A DNA stretch of 64,000 nucleotides from Algoriphagus sp. Y33 (GCF_014838715.1 NZ_CP061947.1:1116001-1180000); one strand, 5' to 3'. Numbered from the stretch's first letter, positions 47,278 to 56,879 are shown. Made by a program: numbers and translations. Notes: generated by a model from the sequence alone, not told the origin.

Positions 47278-47616
47278 TGAGGTAACCTGCATCCTCACGT
47301 ATAATCAGATAATTTTTGAGATAAATTGTTGATCACCTTTGTATACTGGCATGAAATTTACCATCTTCTTACCTTTTTTGTGCAAAATAATGTATTTGTT
47401 GTATTATTCTATTGTATCTATTGACAATTTGCATACAATATCCTCAAAATCAGTTTTTTTTACCCAGTATGGGGATTTATGTGCCCGATATTTTAACCGA
47501 TCTTTAGTGAATGCAGTCGCAGTTTGTTAGCTGTATGGCTTAAATATGGTTTCGCTCCATAGCATTATTCATTCAGGTCATATGGAGGAAAGGAGGTAGG
47601 CATAAAAACACTCTAG

Positions 47617-48004
47617 ATGACGCAAACAAAAGGAACATTTGTAACCCTTTTACTTGGCTACTCAGCGTGCTACTGCCTTGGTTGTGGAGCATACAGACAA
47701 TATGGGAGACTTTAATCGGAATATGGACTTATCCCTGAAAGGTGCCGAATCGGTGACTGCTGTTGTGGTAAATGGCTATAGAGTTAATGCCAAACAAATG
47801 ACACCTGTAAGAGTAGTCATATAGCGTTACCGGTATCGACGAACTCTTATGAAGAGGGCAGGGATACCAACCGCTTTGTAGAACTGGAGCTTGCCAGGAA
47901 TTATGTATTAGCTAATCTGCCGTAGGCTGAGGTTGTTTTAAAATCTGGGTTATAAGTTGGCTAATTCGGTACATGGAAAAACTGCTTTTGGAACAGGATA
48001 CCGG
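47617..48004 (+). pseudogene. Frameshifted gene remnant, plus strand
   Basis: Protein-like fragments follow one another in alternating frames. MTQTKGTFVTLLL is at 47617. From 47645 a frame without a start codon reads PFYLATQRATALVVEHTDNM and on to TPVRVVI, with a stop at 47822. From 47824 comes ALPVSTNSYEEGRDTNRFVE through ARNYVLANLP, stop at 47923. From 47948 it reads GYKLANSVHGKTAFGTGYR, running into the tdh 3' end. At least two frameshifts and two stops would be needed for one gene. The parent family is not recognised. Confidence 0.4.
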
Positions 48005-48952
48005 TTAGAATTTGAAATTTGGAAGGTTCTCCAAAATATCCCCGGTCATGGCATCAAGATCATAATCATGTTTCCACCCCCAGTCTTGTCTTGCACATGA
48101 GTCGTCAATACTATCTGGCCAGCTATCCGCAATTGCCTGGCGGAAATCGGGATTGTATTGGATTTTGAAATCAGGAATATGATTCAGTATGCTTTGGTAG
48201 ATTTCTTTTGGAGTGAAGTGCATCGCAGCCAGGTTATAGCTAGAGCGGATTTTTATAGACTCACCCGGAGCATTCATAAGATCCAAGGTGGCTTTGATTG
48301 CATCAGGCATATACATCATAGGCAGTGAACTGTCTTCGCGAAGGAAGCAATCAAATTTTTCCCCTGCCAATGCTTTGTGATAGATATCCACCGCATAATC
48401 TGTGGTGCCTCCACCGGGGAGAGACTTGTATCCGATCAAGCCTGGGTACCGAAGGCTGCGAACGTCCACATTGTATTTCTGAAAATAGTATTCGCACCAC
48501 CTTTCTCCGGCCTGCTTCGAGATGCCGTACACCGTATTGGGTTCTTTGACGCAATACTGAGGCGTATTGATTTTTGGTGTATTGGGTCCAAAGACAGCAA
48601 TAGAGGATGGCCAATAGATTTTGTTAAGATTAAATTCTCTGGCCAGCTCCAGAACATGAAGTAAACTTTCCATGTTCAGCTCCCATGCAAAGAGTGGTTT
48701 TTTCTCACCCACTGCGGAAAGCACTGCCGCCAAATGATAGATTTGGGTGATTTTTTCGTTTTTGACAAGGTTTCTCAGACCTTCTTTATCCATCACATCC
48801 AAAACTTGAAAGCGGCAAAAGTCAAACTTGGATTGTGCGGATTGGTTGAGGTCTGTGGCGATTACTTGCTCTGCACCAAACTGATCTGCCAAGGACTTAG
48901 TGAGTTCCGAACCCAATTGGCCTGCAGCGCCTATTACTAGGATTTTTTCCAT
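48005..48952 (-). CDS. tdh: L-threonine 3-dehydrogenase, short-chain (SDR/epimerase) type
   Basis: A 315-residue NAD-dependent enzyme of the extended SDR fold. NAD-binding is ILVIGAAGQLGSELTKSLAD; ATDLN follows; catalytic YGISKQAGE with the preceding WPSSIAVFGP matches this bacterial TDH family, which is distinct from zinc-type Tdh. SLRYPGLIGYKSLPGGGTTD and WPDSIDDSCARQDWGWKHDY are also family-typical. It oxidises threonine to 2-amino-3-ketobutyrate, which the divergently encoded Kbl would cleave to glycine and acetyl-CoA. I choose ATG 48952; TTG 48967 would add five residues. Confidence 0.9.
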   Translation of the reverse strand: MEKILVIGAAGQLGSELTKSLADQFGAEQVIATDLNQSAQSKFDFCRFQVLDVMDKEGLRNLVKNEKITQIYHLAAVLSAVGEKKPLFAWELNMESLLHVLELAREFNLNKIYWPSSIAVFGPNTPKINTPQYCVKEPNTVYGISKQAGERWCEYYFQKYNVDVRSLRYPGLIGYKSLPGGGTTDYAVDIYHKALAGEKFDCFLREDSSLPMMYMPDAIKATLDLMNAPGESIKIRSSYNLAAMHFTPKEIYQSILNHIPDFKIQYNPDFRQAIADSWPDSIDDSCARQDWGWKHDYDLDAMTGDILENLPNFKF

Positions 48953-49001
48953 TGATATTTCTTTCAAAATCTACCCTAAAGCCGGGCTCTGGGTTTTTGT
49001 T

Positions 49002-49009
49002 TATATTTG
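49002..49009 (+). promoter_or_regulatory. Possible Bacteroidota -7 promoter element for kbl
   Basis: TATATTTG fits the TAnnTTTG box of Bacteroidota sigma-ABfr promoters and lies 100 bases before the kbl ATG. No good TTTG -33 box was found at the expected spacing, so this is tentative. Confidence 0.3.
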
Positions 49010-49108
49010 GGTTTGCGATTGCAAAAGTAAGAAAAAACTGCTTCCAGATCAGGATATTTGACCAAAGGAAGCAGACGTTTTTGAATAACATAAAATCAAC
49101 TAGCTATC

Positions 49109-50305
49109 ATGTACGATCAGTTCAAACCCAAATTGCAAGAAGAACTTAAGGGAATAGAGGACGCAGGCCTTTTCAAGAAAGAGCGTGTGATTACATCTCC
49201 ACAATCGGCAGAAATCACCATTGCAGGCGGGCAAAAAGTTTTGAATTTTTGTGCCAATAATTACTTGGGGCTTTCTTCCCATCCAAAAGTAATCGAAGCA
49301 GCCAAGGCAGCAATTGATTCCCATGGATTTGGAATGTCTTCCGTGCGCTTTATTTGCGGCACTCAGGACATTCATAAGGAATTGGAAAAGAAAATTTCTG
49401 AGTTCCTAGGCACAGAAGACACCATTTTGTACGCGGCGGCTTTCGATGCCAATGGGGGAGTGTTTGAGCCTATTTTAGGCCCTGAAGATGCGATTATCTC
49501 AGATGCATTGAATCATGCTTCTATTATCGATGGTGTCCGTCTATGTAAAGCAATGCGTTTCCGATATGAGCACAATAATATGGAAGATCTGGAATCCCAG
49601 CTGAAGGAGGCCATTGCCAAAGGAGCTAAGCAAAAAATCATTGTGACTGACGGGGTTTTCTCTATGGACGGGACAATTGCACAGTTGGACAAGATCGTGG
49701 AATTGGCTGAAAAGTACGAAGCTTTAGTCATGACAGATGAGTGCCACTCAACTGGATTTATGGGCAAAACAGGAAGAGGAGTTCATGAGCATTGCGGCGT
49801 AATGGGAAAAATAGATGTTATCACCGGGACGCTTGGAAAGGCACTTGGAGGAGCTTCGGGGGGATTTACCTCAGGAAGAAAGGAAATTATCGAATTGCTT
49901 CGCCAGCGTTCTAGGCCATATTTGTTTTCCAACACCTTGGCGCCATCGATCACAGGAGCTTCGATAGCAGTGTTTGATTTATTGTCTGAAACTACTGAGT
50001 TGAGAGATAAGCTGGAAGAGAATACAACCTATTTCCGTGAGAAAATGACCGCTGCCGGCTTTGATATCAAACCAGGCGAGCATGCAATTGTACCGATTAT
50101 GCTGTATGATGCAGTTCTTTCACAGCAAATGGCCGAGAAGGTTCTAGAGAAAGGAATTTACGTGATAGGATTCTACTATCCAGTGGTACCAAAAGGTCAA
50201 GCTAGAATCCGTGTGCAGATTTCTGCGGGGCATGAACGGGTACATTTGGATCAGGCGATTGCGGCTTTCACGGAAGTAGGGAAGGAATTAGGAGTGATTG
50301 AGTAG
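49109..50305 (+). CDS. kbl: Glycine C-acetyltransferase (2-amino-3-ketobutyrate CoA ligase)
   Basis: A 398-residue PLP enzyme of the alpha-oxoamine synthase family. [75 protein letters not shown] and [19 protein letters not shown] (containing the PLP lysine) are all present, and the length is standard. It converts 2-amino-3-ketobutyrate and CoA to glycine and acetyl-CoA. It is divergent from tdh across 156 bases, so the two-step threonine degradation pathway is complete. A terminator follows at 50381. Confidence 0.95.
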   Translation: MYDQFKPKLQEELKGIEDAGLFKKERVITSPQSAEITIAGGQKVLNFCANNYLGLSSHPKVIEAAKAAIDSHGFGMSSVRFICGTQDIHKELEKKISEFLGTEDTILYAAAFDANGGVFEPILGPEDAIISDALNHASIIDGVRLCKAMRFRYEHNNMEDLESQLKEAIAKGAKQKIIVTDGVFSMDGTIAQLDKIVELAEKYEALVMTDECHSTGFMGKTGRGVHEHCGVMGKIDVITGTLGKALGGASGGFTSGRKEIIELLRQRSRPYLFSNTLAPSITGASIAVFDLLSETTELRDKLEENTTYFREKMTAAGFDIKPGEHAIVPIMLYDAVLSQQMAEKVLEKGIYVIGFYYPVVPKGQARIRVQISAGHERVHLDQAIAAFTEVGKELGVIE

Positions 50306-50380
50306 CAGCTCCAAAGGGCAGGTTAGTTAGCTCAGATGTTATGGCTGGATGTAGGGTGCCTGTTTTCCGATGTTCTAAAA

Positions 50381-50413
50381 CCGGGATTCTAAGTTAGATT
50401 CCCGGCTTTTTTT
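50381..50413 (+). terminator. Terminator after kbl
   Basis: CCGGGATTCT pairs with AGATTCCCGG (one mismatch) around AAGTT, followed by CTTTTTTT. Confidence 0.75.
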
Positions 50414-50500
50414 CTGAAAGTCTTAAACGTATGTACTTTGAATTAATGCTAGAAGTTCAAATTTGACAACTCCCTCTTTTCCAAAAGGGCTTAAGAGCCT

Positions 50501-50530
50501 ATCCCGACGACTGTCGTGGAGGGATTTTTT
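50501..50530. terminator. Second hairpin with a T-run
   Basis: ATCCC with GGGAT, and inside them ACGAC with GTCGT around a single base, form an interrupted stem; a T-run follows. Terminator or small repeat. Confidence 0.4.
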
Positions 50531-50698
50531 CAGGTTAGCACCAGTATAATTCCAGTCTGCGCATTCATTCGGATATAGATAATGTTTTTTGTCACAATGT
50601 TCAGGTAGAAACCATGAAGACTACAGTTAACTTCTATCGGAAATTGGGTTTGATAATTGATCATTGAGGCTGTAAACACTTTTTCGCCTCTAAACTAA

Positions 50699-51421
50699 CT
50701 ATCTAACGGTCACGTGATAGCAACTCTGTTTTCTTTCTTTGATGAAGAAGATTTTATTGGCTTCTTGAAATTTATTTAGAACTTCTTCAAGTTTTTTTTG
50801 CTTGGTTCTGTTGAAGTTTTTTTTACCATTAAACCTTATGTAAGAAATATCAAATGAAGCTCCATAAGAGTGTGAACTGACACCCTCCGTTGCATTTTTG
50901 TTTCTTTTCCTTAATTTTTTTTGCTGCTCAGGAGTACGGGTTACTGAGGTTAATGTAAAGGAGCTCTCAGTATCGGTGAGGGTTTGGAAAGCTACACCTA
51001 GTTCTTCAAGGATAATTTTTGAGTACGGTGTAACATAAGGGTGACTATGGGTTAAGGGTGTCACTTCATATCCGTTTCCCTTGCTCACAGGCACCAACTG
51101 CTTGCCTTCAACTAGTTTGTTGAAATGATTTTCATCCTCTATTAGACCAAATCCATTATATTCTGATGCGAACAGATGTTTATCATATTCTTTTGTAATC
51201 AGCTCATCAGGAATAGGAGGGACGACTCTGGGCGCAGGTAAATCCAACTCTAAAGGCTCGATTTTTTCAGGCTTTAAGTTTGGTTTCGGATCACCGGTTA
51301 GGGTGGAATAGGTATCTTTTATCTGGTTTTTTAATTCAGGCAAATAGACCTGAGTAGCTAGAGCACCTGCCGAAAAAAGTATAAAAAAAAAGGCAAAGTG
51401 GATTAATGGGGGCTTTTTCAT
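50699..51421 (-). CDS. M15-like peptidase, DUF5715 type, membrane-anchored
   Basis: A 240-residue protein with one N-terminal membrane segment (IHFAFFFILFSAGALATQVY). The C-terminal domain has LTSVTRTPEQQKKLRKRN, SSHSYGASFDISYI (the S.H..G...D zinc-ligand pattern of M15 D,D-peptidases such as VanY) and a terminal CYHVTV histidine. This fits a zinc cell-wall carboxypeptidase or a relative, in the periplasm. It lies 19 bases after cdaA on the same strand, so it is in the folP-cdaA operon. The link to c-di-AMP, which is tied to cell-wall state in other bacteria, is suggestive only. Confidence 0.7.
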   Translation of the reverse strand: MKKPPLIHFAFFFILFSAGALATQVYLPELKNQIKDTYSTLTGDPKPNLKPEKIEPLELDLPAPRVVPPIPDELITKEYDKHLFASEYNGFGLIEDENHFNKLVEGKQLVPVSKGNGYEVTPLTHSHPYVTPYSKIILEELGVAFQTLTDTESSFTLTSVTRTPEQQKKLRKRNKNATEGVSSHSYGASFDISYIRFNGKKNFNRTKQKKLEEVLNKFQEANKIFFIKERKQSCYHVTVR

Positions 51422-51440
51422 AGAAGAATGGATACTTTTA

Positions 51441-52322
51441 TTACGATGCTGACTTGCTTGTCATCGCGAGTTTTCTCCGCTTTTTCAACTCATATTCTTC
51501 CAGATCTTCAAAGCGCGTATCCACATCAAGATTATTTAAATAGTCATTGATGGTTTCTCTGATTTCCTGAAAAGACATATTATGGAGAATCTTACCATTT
51601 TTGGACATGGATAACTGACCTGTTTCCTCTGATACTATCAATACAATTGCATCGGTGGTCTCTGACATGCCTATTGCTGCCCTGTGACGAAGCCCAAATT
51701 GGGCGGGAACTTCACGCTCAGTGACAGGCAGAATACAGCGGGCCGCTTTTATTTTACCGTTGTGAATGATCACGGCACCATCGTGTAGGGGACTGTATTT
51801 GTTGAAAATAGAGATAAGCAGTCTTTTCGATAATTCTGCATCTAGAATATCACCGCTTTCGGCATAGAATTTTAATTCGGTACTTTTTGAAATCACCATC
51901 AACGCTCCTGTATTGCTACCGGCAAGGGTCTTGGAAGCATCTATAATAGGGCTGATGTTGAAAATAGCATCGTCCTTTTTTCTCCAAAAGAAAAGCATGT
52001 CTTTCCATACATTATCATCTGAGAGGAGTGACGACCGTCCTATCAAAAGAAGAAATTTTCTGATTTCAGGGGCGAAAATTATAATAGCAGCAATCACACC
52101 CACTCCCATGAATTGTCCTAAAATAGAGGACAAAAGTTCCATTCGAAGCGCACGGACTAGGAGATAAATTAAGTAGATAGACAGAAAACCAAGAAAAATC
52201 TTGATTGCAACACTTCCCTTTAGAAGTTTATAAACTTGGTACAATAAGGCAGCTACCAACGCAATATCAAAGATATTGATGATGGAGATGTCTAAAAATC
52301 CTATTTTGAAAAGTAATGTCAA
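51441..52322 (-). CDS. cdaA: Diadenylate cyclase CdaA
   Basis: A 293-residue membrane-anchored enzyme. Three N-terminal membrane helices (about residues 10-30, 38-58 and 70-90) are followed by a DAC domain with SPLHDGAVIIHNGKI (DGA motif), ALMVISK and FGLRHRAAIGMSE (RHR motif), the catalytic motifs that make c-di-AMP from two ATP. The start is TTG 52322, whose bases overlap the folP stop (TTGA). The folP-cdaA neighbourhood is common in Bacteroidota. No CdaR gene is adjacent. Confidence 0.93.
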   Translation of the reverse strand: MTLLFKIGFLDISIINIFDIALVAALLYQVYKLLKGSVAIKIFLGFLSIYLIYLLVRALRMELLSSILGQFMGVGVIAAIIIFAPEIRKFLLLIGRSSLLSDDNVWKDMLFFWRKKDDAIFNISPIIDASKTLAGSNTGALMVISKSTELKFYAESGDILDAELSKRLLISIFNKYSPLHDGAVIIHNGKIKAARCILPVTEREVPAQFGLRHRAAIGMSETTDAIVLIVSEETGQLSMSKNGKILHNMSFQEIRETINDYLNNLDVDTRFEDLEEYELKKRRKLAMTSKSAS

Positions 52323-53203
52323 GGGTATAAAGTGTTGTATAATTTTAATGTTTCGTTAGCTTCTTTAACGTCGTGAACTCGTAGGATGTTTGCCCCTTGG
52401 CATAAAGCAAACATATTTAATGCGGTGGTGCCATTCAACGCCTCATTAGCATTGACTTTCAGCACTTTTGATATCATAGATTTTCTGGAAATACCCACAA
52501 GTAACGGTAATGAAAGTGTCTCAAAGCGCTGAAGGTTCCTTAGCAAGAAATAATTTTGCTCAAGAGTTTTAGCAAATCCAAAACCCGGATCAATTATTAC
52601 ATCTTTGATGCCAAACTTTCTCAATTGTTCTAGTTTTTCAGCGAAATAATATAATATTTCTCCTAAAATATCTGAATATTTTGTTTTTTCCTGCATGTTT
52701 TGGGGATTCCCTCTCATATGCATGGCTATATACGGTACCTGAAGCTTGGCCACCGTCGGGATCATTTCTTCATCCAGATCTCCGGCGGATATATCATTGA
52801 TCATATGAGCCCCCGCAAGTATTGCTTCCTCAGCAACTTTTGACCTAAAAGTATCAACAGAAATTAAACTCCCGGAAAAGTTGGAAGCGATCCATTTCAC
52901 CGCTGGAATAACCCTATCAATTTCTTCTTGCAAGCCAACCTCGGCCGAGCCAGGTCTCGAACTATATCCGCCAAGATCCAGAATGCTAGCTCCATTCGAA
53001 ATATGTGAGGCAACTAATTCGGTGACTCTATCTAGCGACTTCCCGGCTCTGCTTCCTTCGAAAAAAGAATCAGGTGTTAGATTTACTATTCCCATCAACT
53101 GAGGTTTGTCCCAACAGATTAGCCGTCCATCGATTTGAAGGGTGTTTTTTTGGGGAAATGATTTATCTTCGGTTTTAGAAGACTTGCCCGGAAGAGGAAA
53201 CAT
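52319..53203 (-). CDS. folP: Dihydropteroate synthase
   Basis: A 294-residue TIM-barrel enzyme. LMGIVNLTPDSFFEGSRAG near residue 38, SILDLGGYSSRPGSAEV, LISVDTFRS, HMINDISAGDLDEEM, IAMHMRGNPQNMQ, DVIIDPGFGFAKTLEQNY, LVGISRKSMI and GANILRVHDVKE cover the known pterin and pABA sites. It makes dihydropteroate for folate. The N-terminal 25 residues are a family-variable extension. ATG 53203 lies only 14 bases from the divergent DUF1599 start, and the 3' end overlaps cdaA. Confidence 0.95.
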   Translation of the reverse strand: MFPLPGKSSKTEDKSFPQKNTLQIDGRLICWDKPQLMGIVNLTPDSFFEGSRAGKSLDRVTELVASHISNGASILDLGGYSSRPGSAEVGLQEEIDRVIPAVKWIASNFSGSLISVDTFRSKVAEEAILAGAHMINDISAGDLDEEMIPTVAKLQVPYIAMHMRGNPQNMQEKTKYSDILGEILYYFAEKLEQLRKFGIKDVIIDPGFGFAKTLEQNYFLLRNLQRFETLSLPLLVGISRKSMISKVLKVNANEALNGTTALNMFALCQGANILRVHDVKEANETLKLYNTLYP

Positions 53204-53217
53204 TAAATTAAGAAACT

Positions 53218-53763
53218 TTGGATACGCAAACGAGTAACGAATATAAGGAAGTTATCAGCCGTTGTAAAGAACTATTTCGTAAGAAGACTATAGATTATGG
53301 TACAGCTTGGAGAATTTTTCGCTTACCATCGATTACGGATCAAATTTTCATCAAAGCACAACGTATTCGATCGATTCAGGAAAAGGGGAATCAAAAAGTC
53401 AGTGATCCCATCGAAGATGATTTTGTGGGGATTATTAATTATTGTCTGATCGCTCTGCTTCAAATCAGTTATTTGAAAGATGATAGAATGGAAATCCCAT
53501 TCGAAGAACTTGAGCCTGCATATGATCACTGGGTAAACGAAACCCGTGGGCTTTTGGAAAATAAAAACCATGATTATGGTGAAGCTTGGCGGGATATGCG
53601 TATAAGTTCTATTACAGATATTATTTTGATGAAATTACTCCGAACCAAGCAAATAGAAGATAATCAAGGCCAGACTCTAGTGTCCGAGGGTATTGAGGCT
53701 AACTATCAGGACATGATCAATTATGCTGTATTTTGTTTAATTAAATTACATTATCATGTTTAA
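53218..53763 (+). CDS. Protein with two DUF1599 repeats
   Basis: A 181-residue protein with two copies of one domain: FRKKTIDYGTAWRIFRLPSI then TDQIFIKAQRIRSIQ, and LENKNHDYGEAWRDMRISSI then TDIILMKLLRTKQIE. This is DUF1599 (nucleotide-modification-associated type), common in Bacteroidota near folP/aroK-like housekeeping genes; its biochemical role is unknown. The start is TTG 53218, preceded by AAAC as at 7866. The stop overlaps the next gene by eight bases, so translation is probably coupled. Confidence 0.85.
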   Translation: MDTQTSNEYKEVISRCKELFRKKTIDYGTAWRIFRLPSITDQIFIKAQRIRSIQEKGNQKVSDPIEDDFVGIINYCLIALLQISYLKDDRMEIPFEELEPAYDHWVNETRGLLENKNHDYGEAWRDMRISSITDIILMKLLRTKQIEDNQGQTLVSEGIEANYQDMINYAVFCLIKLHYHV

Positions 53764-54856
53764 GCAGGGCTTTTTGTGGGTGATCCGATTTATAGTCGGA
53801 GGCCTTTTTGTTTTTTCGGGTATGATCAAAGTCAATGATCCCGTGGGGACATCGATTAAGCTGGAAGAGTATTTTGATGTGTTTTCTACAGATATAGCCG
53901 GCTTCTTTATCCATTTCAAACCTATTGCTTTAGAACTTAGTGTTTTCCTTGTAGTAGTGGAGGTAGTACTGGGGGTCATGTTGATATTGGGAGTACAGAG
54001 TAGATTTACAGTTTGGGCTCTTGCATTGATGATCTTATTCTTCACATTTCTTACTTTTTACTCAGCATATTTCAACAAGGTGACGGATTGCGGTTGCTTT
54101 GGAGATGCTATCAAGCTAACACCATGGGAGTCATTTTACAAGGATTTGATTCTTTTGGTCCTGATCGCTATCCTGTTCTTGTTTCAAATGGATTTACCCA
54201 AAACATCTCCTACTTGGGCAAAAGGAGTGACTGTATTAGTCATGGCCATGTCTTTTGTACTGGCTATTTTGGCGGTTCGAAATCTTCCATTTGTTGACTT
54301 TAGAGCATATAAAGTGGGGGTGAACATCCCTCAAAATATGCAGCCATCAGCTCCACTTCAATATTCTTATGTGATGAAAAAAGATGGTAAACTAGTGACT
54401 TTTGATCAATATCCATCCGATGAAAGCCTGGAGTTTGTAGAAATGAATTTGAAAAATCCGGATGCCTTGCCCAAGATTTCTGATTTTGCTGTTTGGAATG
54501 AGGATGGAGATTATTCTGAAGAAGTTTTCACAGGCAATAAGATGCTAATTTTAGTAAGCAGCATGGCCAAAATGAGTGATTCAAACCTTATCCAACTTGA
54601 CAGCCTTGTTAAATCTCTTTCCGGATCTCCTATTCAACCTGTTTTTGTTGCTGCCGCATCGCAGGATGAAATTCAGAATTTCACCGAATCAAGAGGTTGG
54701 GATATGCTTTCTCTTCAAGCAGATGCTACGGTAGTAAAAACCATGATCCGTGCTAATCCGGGGATAATGGTTTTGCAAAATGGCAAGGTGCTGGGTAAGT
54801 ACCATCACAATAATACTCCGGATATAAATGAAGTCTTAGACCTATACATGAATTAG
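53756..54856 (+). CDS. BT_3928-type DoxX membrane protein
   Basis: A 366-residue protein with a four-helix DoxX/MauE-like membrane domain (IRFIVGGLFVFSGMIKVNDP, VVVEVVLGVMLILG, FFTFLTFYSAYFNKVTDCGC followed by FGDAIKLTPWESFYKD). The paired cysteines in DCGCFGD suggest redox activity. A further helix and a soluble domain of about 150 residues with a thioredoxin-like pattern but no CxxC follow. It overlaps the DUF1599 gene and is three bases from aroK. Role unknown, perhaps periplasmic redox. Confidence 0.8.
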   Translation: MFKQGFLWVIRFIVGGLFVFSGMIKVNDPVGTSIKLEEYFDVFSTDIAGFFIHFKPIALELSVFLVVVEVVLGVMLILGVQSRFTVWALALMILFFTFLTFYSAYFNKVTDCGCFGDAIKLTPWESFYKDLILLVLIAILFLFQMDLPKTSPTWAKGVTVLVMAMSFVLAILAVRNLPFVDFRAYKVGVNIPQNMQPSAPLQYSYVMKKDGKLVTFDQYPSDESLEFVEMNLKNPDALPKISDFAVWNEDGDYSEEVFTGNKMLILVSSMAKMSDSNLIQLDSLVKSLSGSPIQPVFVAAASQDEIQNFTESRGWDMLSLQADATVVKTMIRANPGIMVLQNGKVLGKYHHNNTPDINEVLDLYMN

Positions 54857-54859
54857 GGG

Positions 54860-55390
54860 ATGGGCAAGGACTTGAAAATCGTTTTGGTAGGACTCCCGGG
54901 ATCCGGCAAAAGTACATTTGGAAAACAACTGGCTACAGTTCTGAAATTCCCCTACTATGATCTTGATCACCTGATAGAGGATCGTTTTCAGATGAAAATA
55001 CCGGATATTTTCTCGCGATATGGTGAAGGTCAATTCCGTGCATGGGAGACAGAGGTACTTCAAGAATTCCTGGGGCGGGATGATTCCTACGTGCTTGCCT
55101 CTGGAGGCGGTTGTCCATGCTTCAACGAAAACATGGATTTGATCAATCAGAAAGCCGTGTCTGTGTATCTGGATGTGCCGCTAGAGGAAATTTCTTTCAG
55201 GCTGGGATTGGCTAAGGCTCAGACTAGACCCATGTTTATGGGTCTTGATCAGGGTGAAATCACCGTGAAACTAAAAAGTTTACTTGTGGAGCGGGATTAT
55301 TTTTACCGAAAGGCAAAAATAAAACTCAGCGGGGAGGATTTTTCCGCTGAGTTGTTAGTGTCGGAATTGATCCGTTTGCTTAGAAACTAA
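54860..55390 (+). CDS. aroK: Shikimate kinase
   Basis: A 176-residue kinase. Walker A GLPGSGKSTFGKQLA, shikimate-binding DLDHLIEDRF, the RAWETEVLQE segment, the LASGGGCPCF glycine-rich motif and RPMF/ERDYFYRKA lid residues are all present. It phosphorylates shikimate with ATP in aromatic amino acid biosynthesis. It is the last gene of DUF1599-DoxX-aroK; its 3' end overlaps the convergent outer-membrane gene by 11 bases, with no terminator hairpin visible there. Confidence 0.92.
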   Translation: MGKDLKIVLVGLPGSGKSTFGKQLATVLKFPYYDLDHLIEDRFQMKIPDIFSRYGEGQFRAWETEVLQEFLGRDDSYVLASGGGCPCFNENMDLINQKAVSVYLDVPLEEISFRLGLAKAQTRPMFMGLDQGEITVKLKSLLVERDYFYRKAKIKLSGEDFSAELLVSELIRLLRN

Positions 55391-56879
55391 GCCCCACTGT
55401 AAGTACCCCGTTGAGCTGGTTGTTTTTGATTTCGGTCAAAGGACCGATATTGTTTCCCTGAGTGTCCAATACTTGATAGCTACTGTATAGTGTATTGAAC
55501 TTTTGATTTACCAGAGCAAAGTCCACAGAGAATTTATTGATTTTCACGCCAAGACCACCACTTATCTGCTGCGTACTTCTGTCGAAGTCAGAATTTGCAA
55601 TTGGGTCACCATAATAGCCATAACCTCCTCTAAGTCTGAAATTGCTCAGTCTATATTCTGCACCGAACCTGAAGTTGATTGTGCTGGTGTATAGATTTTG
55701 AATTTGTTGATTATCAGGCCCTTCATCAAAATCACTGGAATTGATTCTGGCAGCACTGTAATCCACCCAATCTACATCCGCTGAAATAAACCCGTTTTTA
55801 CCCAAGAATACAGTAGCACCGCCGCCTATTTTCAGAGGTGTATTTAAGCTGAATGAGCTGACAAAAATATCTGTTTCCTCATATATCTCTTGTAGCACCT
55901 CTCCCTCAAATTCATAATTATCATAATTGGTATACATATTTGCATTGTATTCGTCATTTAAGGCATACCAAGTAGGGGTTTGGAAGGTGAAGCCAAGATT
56001 TAAGTAATCTATCGGCTTGTATATCAATCCCAAGTTAAGATTTACTCCGCCACCGTTTATAAACAGATTCTCCTGAAGACTAGAGTTGATCAATGGGCCT
56101 TCCAGAAACTCTTCATTATAGATCTTCCTAGAAGTGAAATTGAGTGTTCGGATACCAACGGATCCTCCTACAAATAATTTATGGTTGAAATTAGCACCAT
56201 AAGCAAAAGTTATCTGGCTAGAACTTCCCTCTTGGGTAACATTTTCATCCTGAAAAGGGGCAATCAACCCGTTGACAGATTCATATTCACCTGGAATAAC
56301 ATTGCCGTTATTGTCCAGTCTTGGATTGATTTGATACGTTTTGTAGGCCATTCCTGTTAACCCGAAGTTTGCGACTTGATTTTCAGGAAACCCCTGGGCA
56401 TCCTGTAAATAAAAATCGATAATGGATGTTTCTCCCGGCTGGTCGGAATAATATCCATATTCAGTATTAAAATTGGCAATCCGCTGAATACTTATTCCAA
56501 AGGTCCCACCTTTGAATGCTCCTCTTTCGAAGTCACTTTTTGGATTTGCCATCACGAAACTCACATTTGGCAGCGAGAAATTAGTGGTATTATAACTTCT
56601 ATTTTGCCCCATATAATTTGTTTCCGCTCCCCAGTCGCTGAACCCAACAGTAGCACTTGCCTCTGAGGCCCTGAAGAAACCTAGTCCTGCAGGATTTCCT
56701 GCGATATTGGACACATCGCCACCAAGTGACCATTGTGTTCCGCCAATTCCCATAATGCGGGCTGAGCCGGCGGGCTGTACTTGACTGAAGCGATATGCGT
56801 CCTCAAAATATCCACTTTGTGCCAGTGTATAAGAGGTGGAAATTAAACATAGGGATAAAACCAGAATGGATATTCTCAT
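55380..56879 (-). CDS. OmpP1/FadL-like outer membrane protein
   Basis: A 499-residue beta-barrel. The signal peptide ends TLAQ. SARIMGIGGTQWSLGGDVSN and IAGNPAGLGFF near the N-terminus are the FadL/TodX-type start, in which the N-terminal plug contains a conserved NPAG. Long aromatic strands follow and the protein ends in NGVLTVGLSF, a barrel-terminal phenylalanine. Members of this family bring hydrophobic compounds across the outer membrane; the substrate here is unknown. Tail-to-tail overlap with aroK. Confidence 0.8.
   Translation of the reverse strand: MRISILVLSLCLISTSYTLAQSGYFEDAYRFSQVQPAGSARIMGIGGTQWSLGGDVSNIAGNPAGLGFFRASEASATVGFSDWGAETNYMGQNRSYNTTNFSLPNVSFVMANPKSDFERGAFKGGTFGISIQRIANFNTEYGYYSDQPGETSIIDFYLQDAQGFPENQVANFGLTGMAYKTYQINPRLDNNGNVIPGEYESVNGLIAPFQDENVTQEGSSSQITFAYGANFNHKLFVGGSVGIRTLNFTSRKIYNEEFLEGPLINSSLQENLFINGGGVNLNLGLIYKPIDYLNLGFTFQTPTWYALNDEYNANMYTNYDNYEFEGEVLQEIYEETDIFVSSFSLNTPLKIGGGATVFLGKNGFISADVDWVDYSAARINSSDFDEGPDNQQIQNLYTSTINFRFGAEYRLSNFRLRGGYGYYGDPIANSDFDRSTQQISGGLGVKINKFSVDFALVNQKFNTLYSSYQVLDTQGNNIGPLTEIKNNQLNGVLTVGLSF

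Larger units (their letters stand above)
50306..50698. other. Intergenic region with two terminator-like hairpins
   Basis: No gene is supported. It holds hairpins at 50381-50413 and 50501-50530, between kbl and the convergent peptidase-like gene. Confidence 0.5.

Noticed and set aside
46985..47530. Three 60-codon plus-strand frames in the decayed region
   Set aside because: No resemblance to proteins, poor starts, and they overlap fragments that read better on the other strand or not at all.
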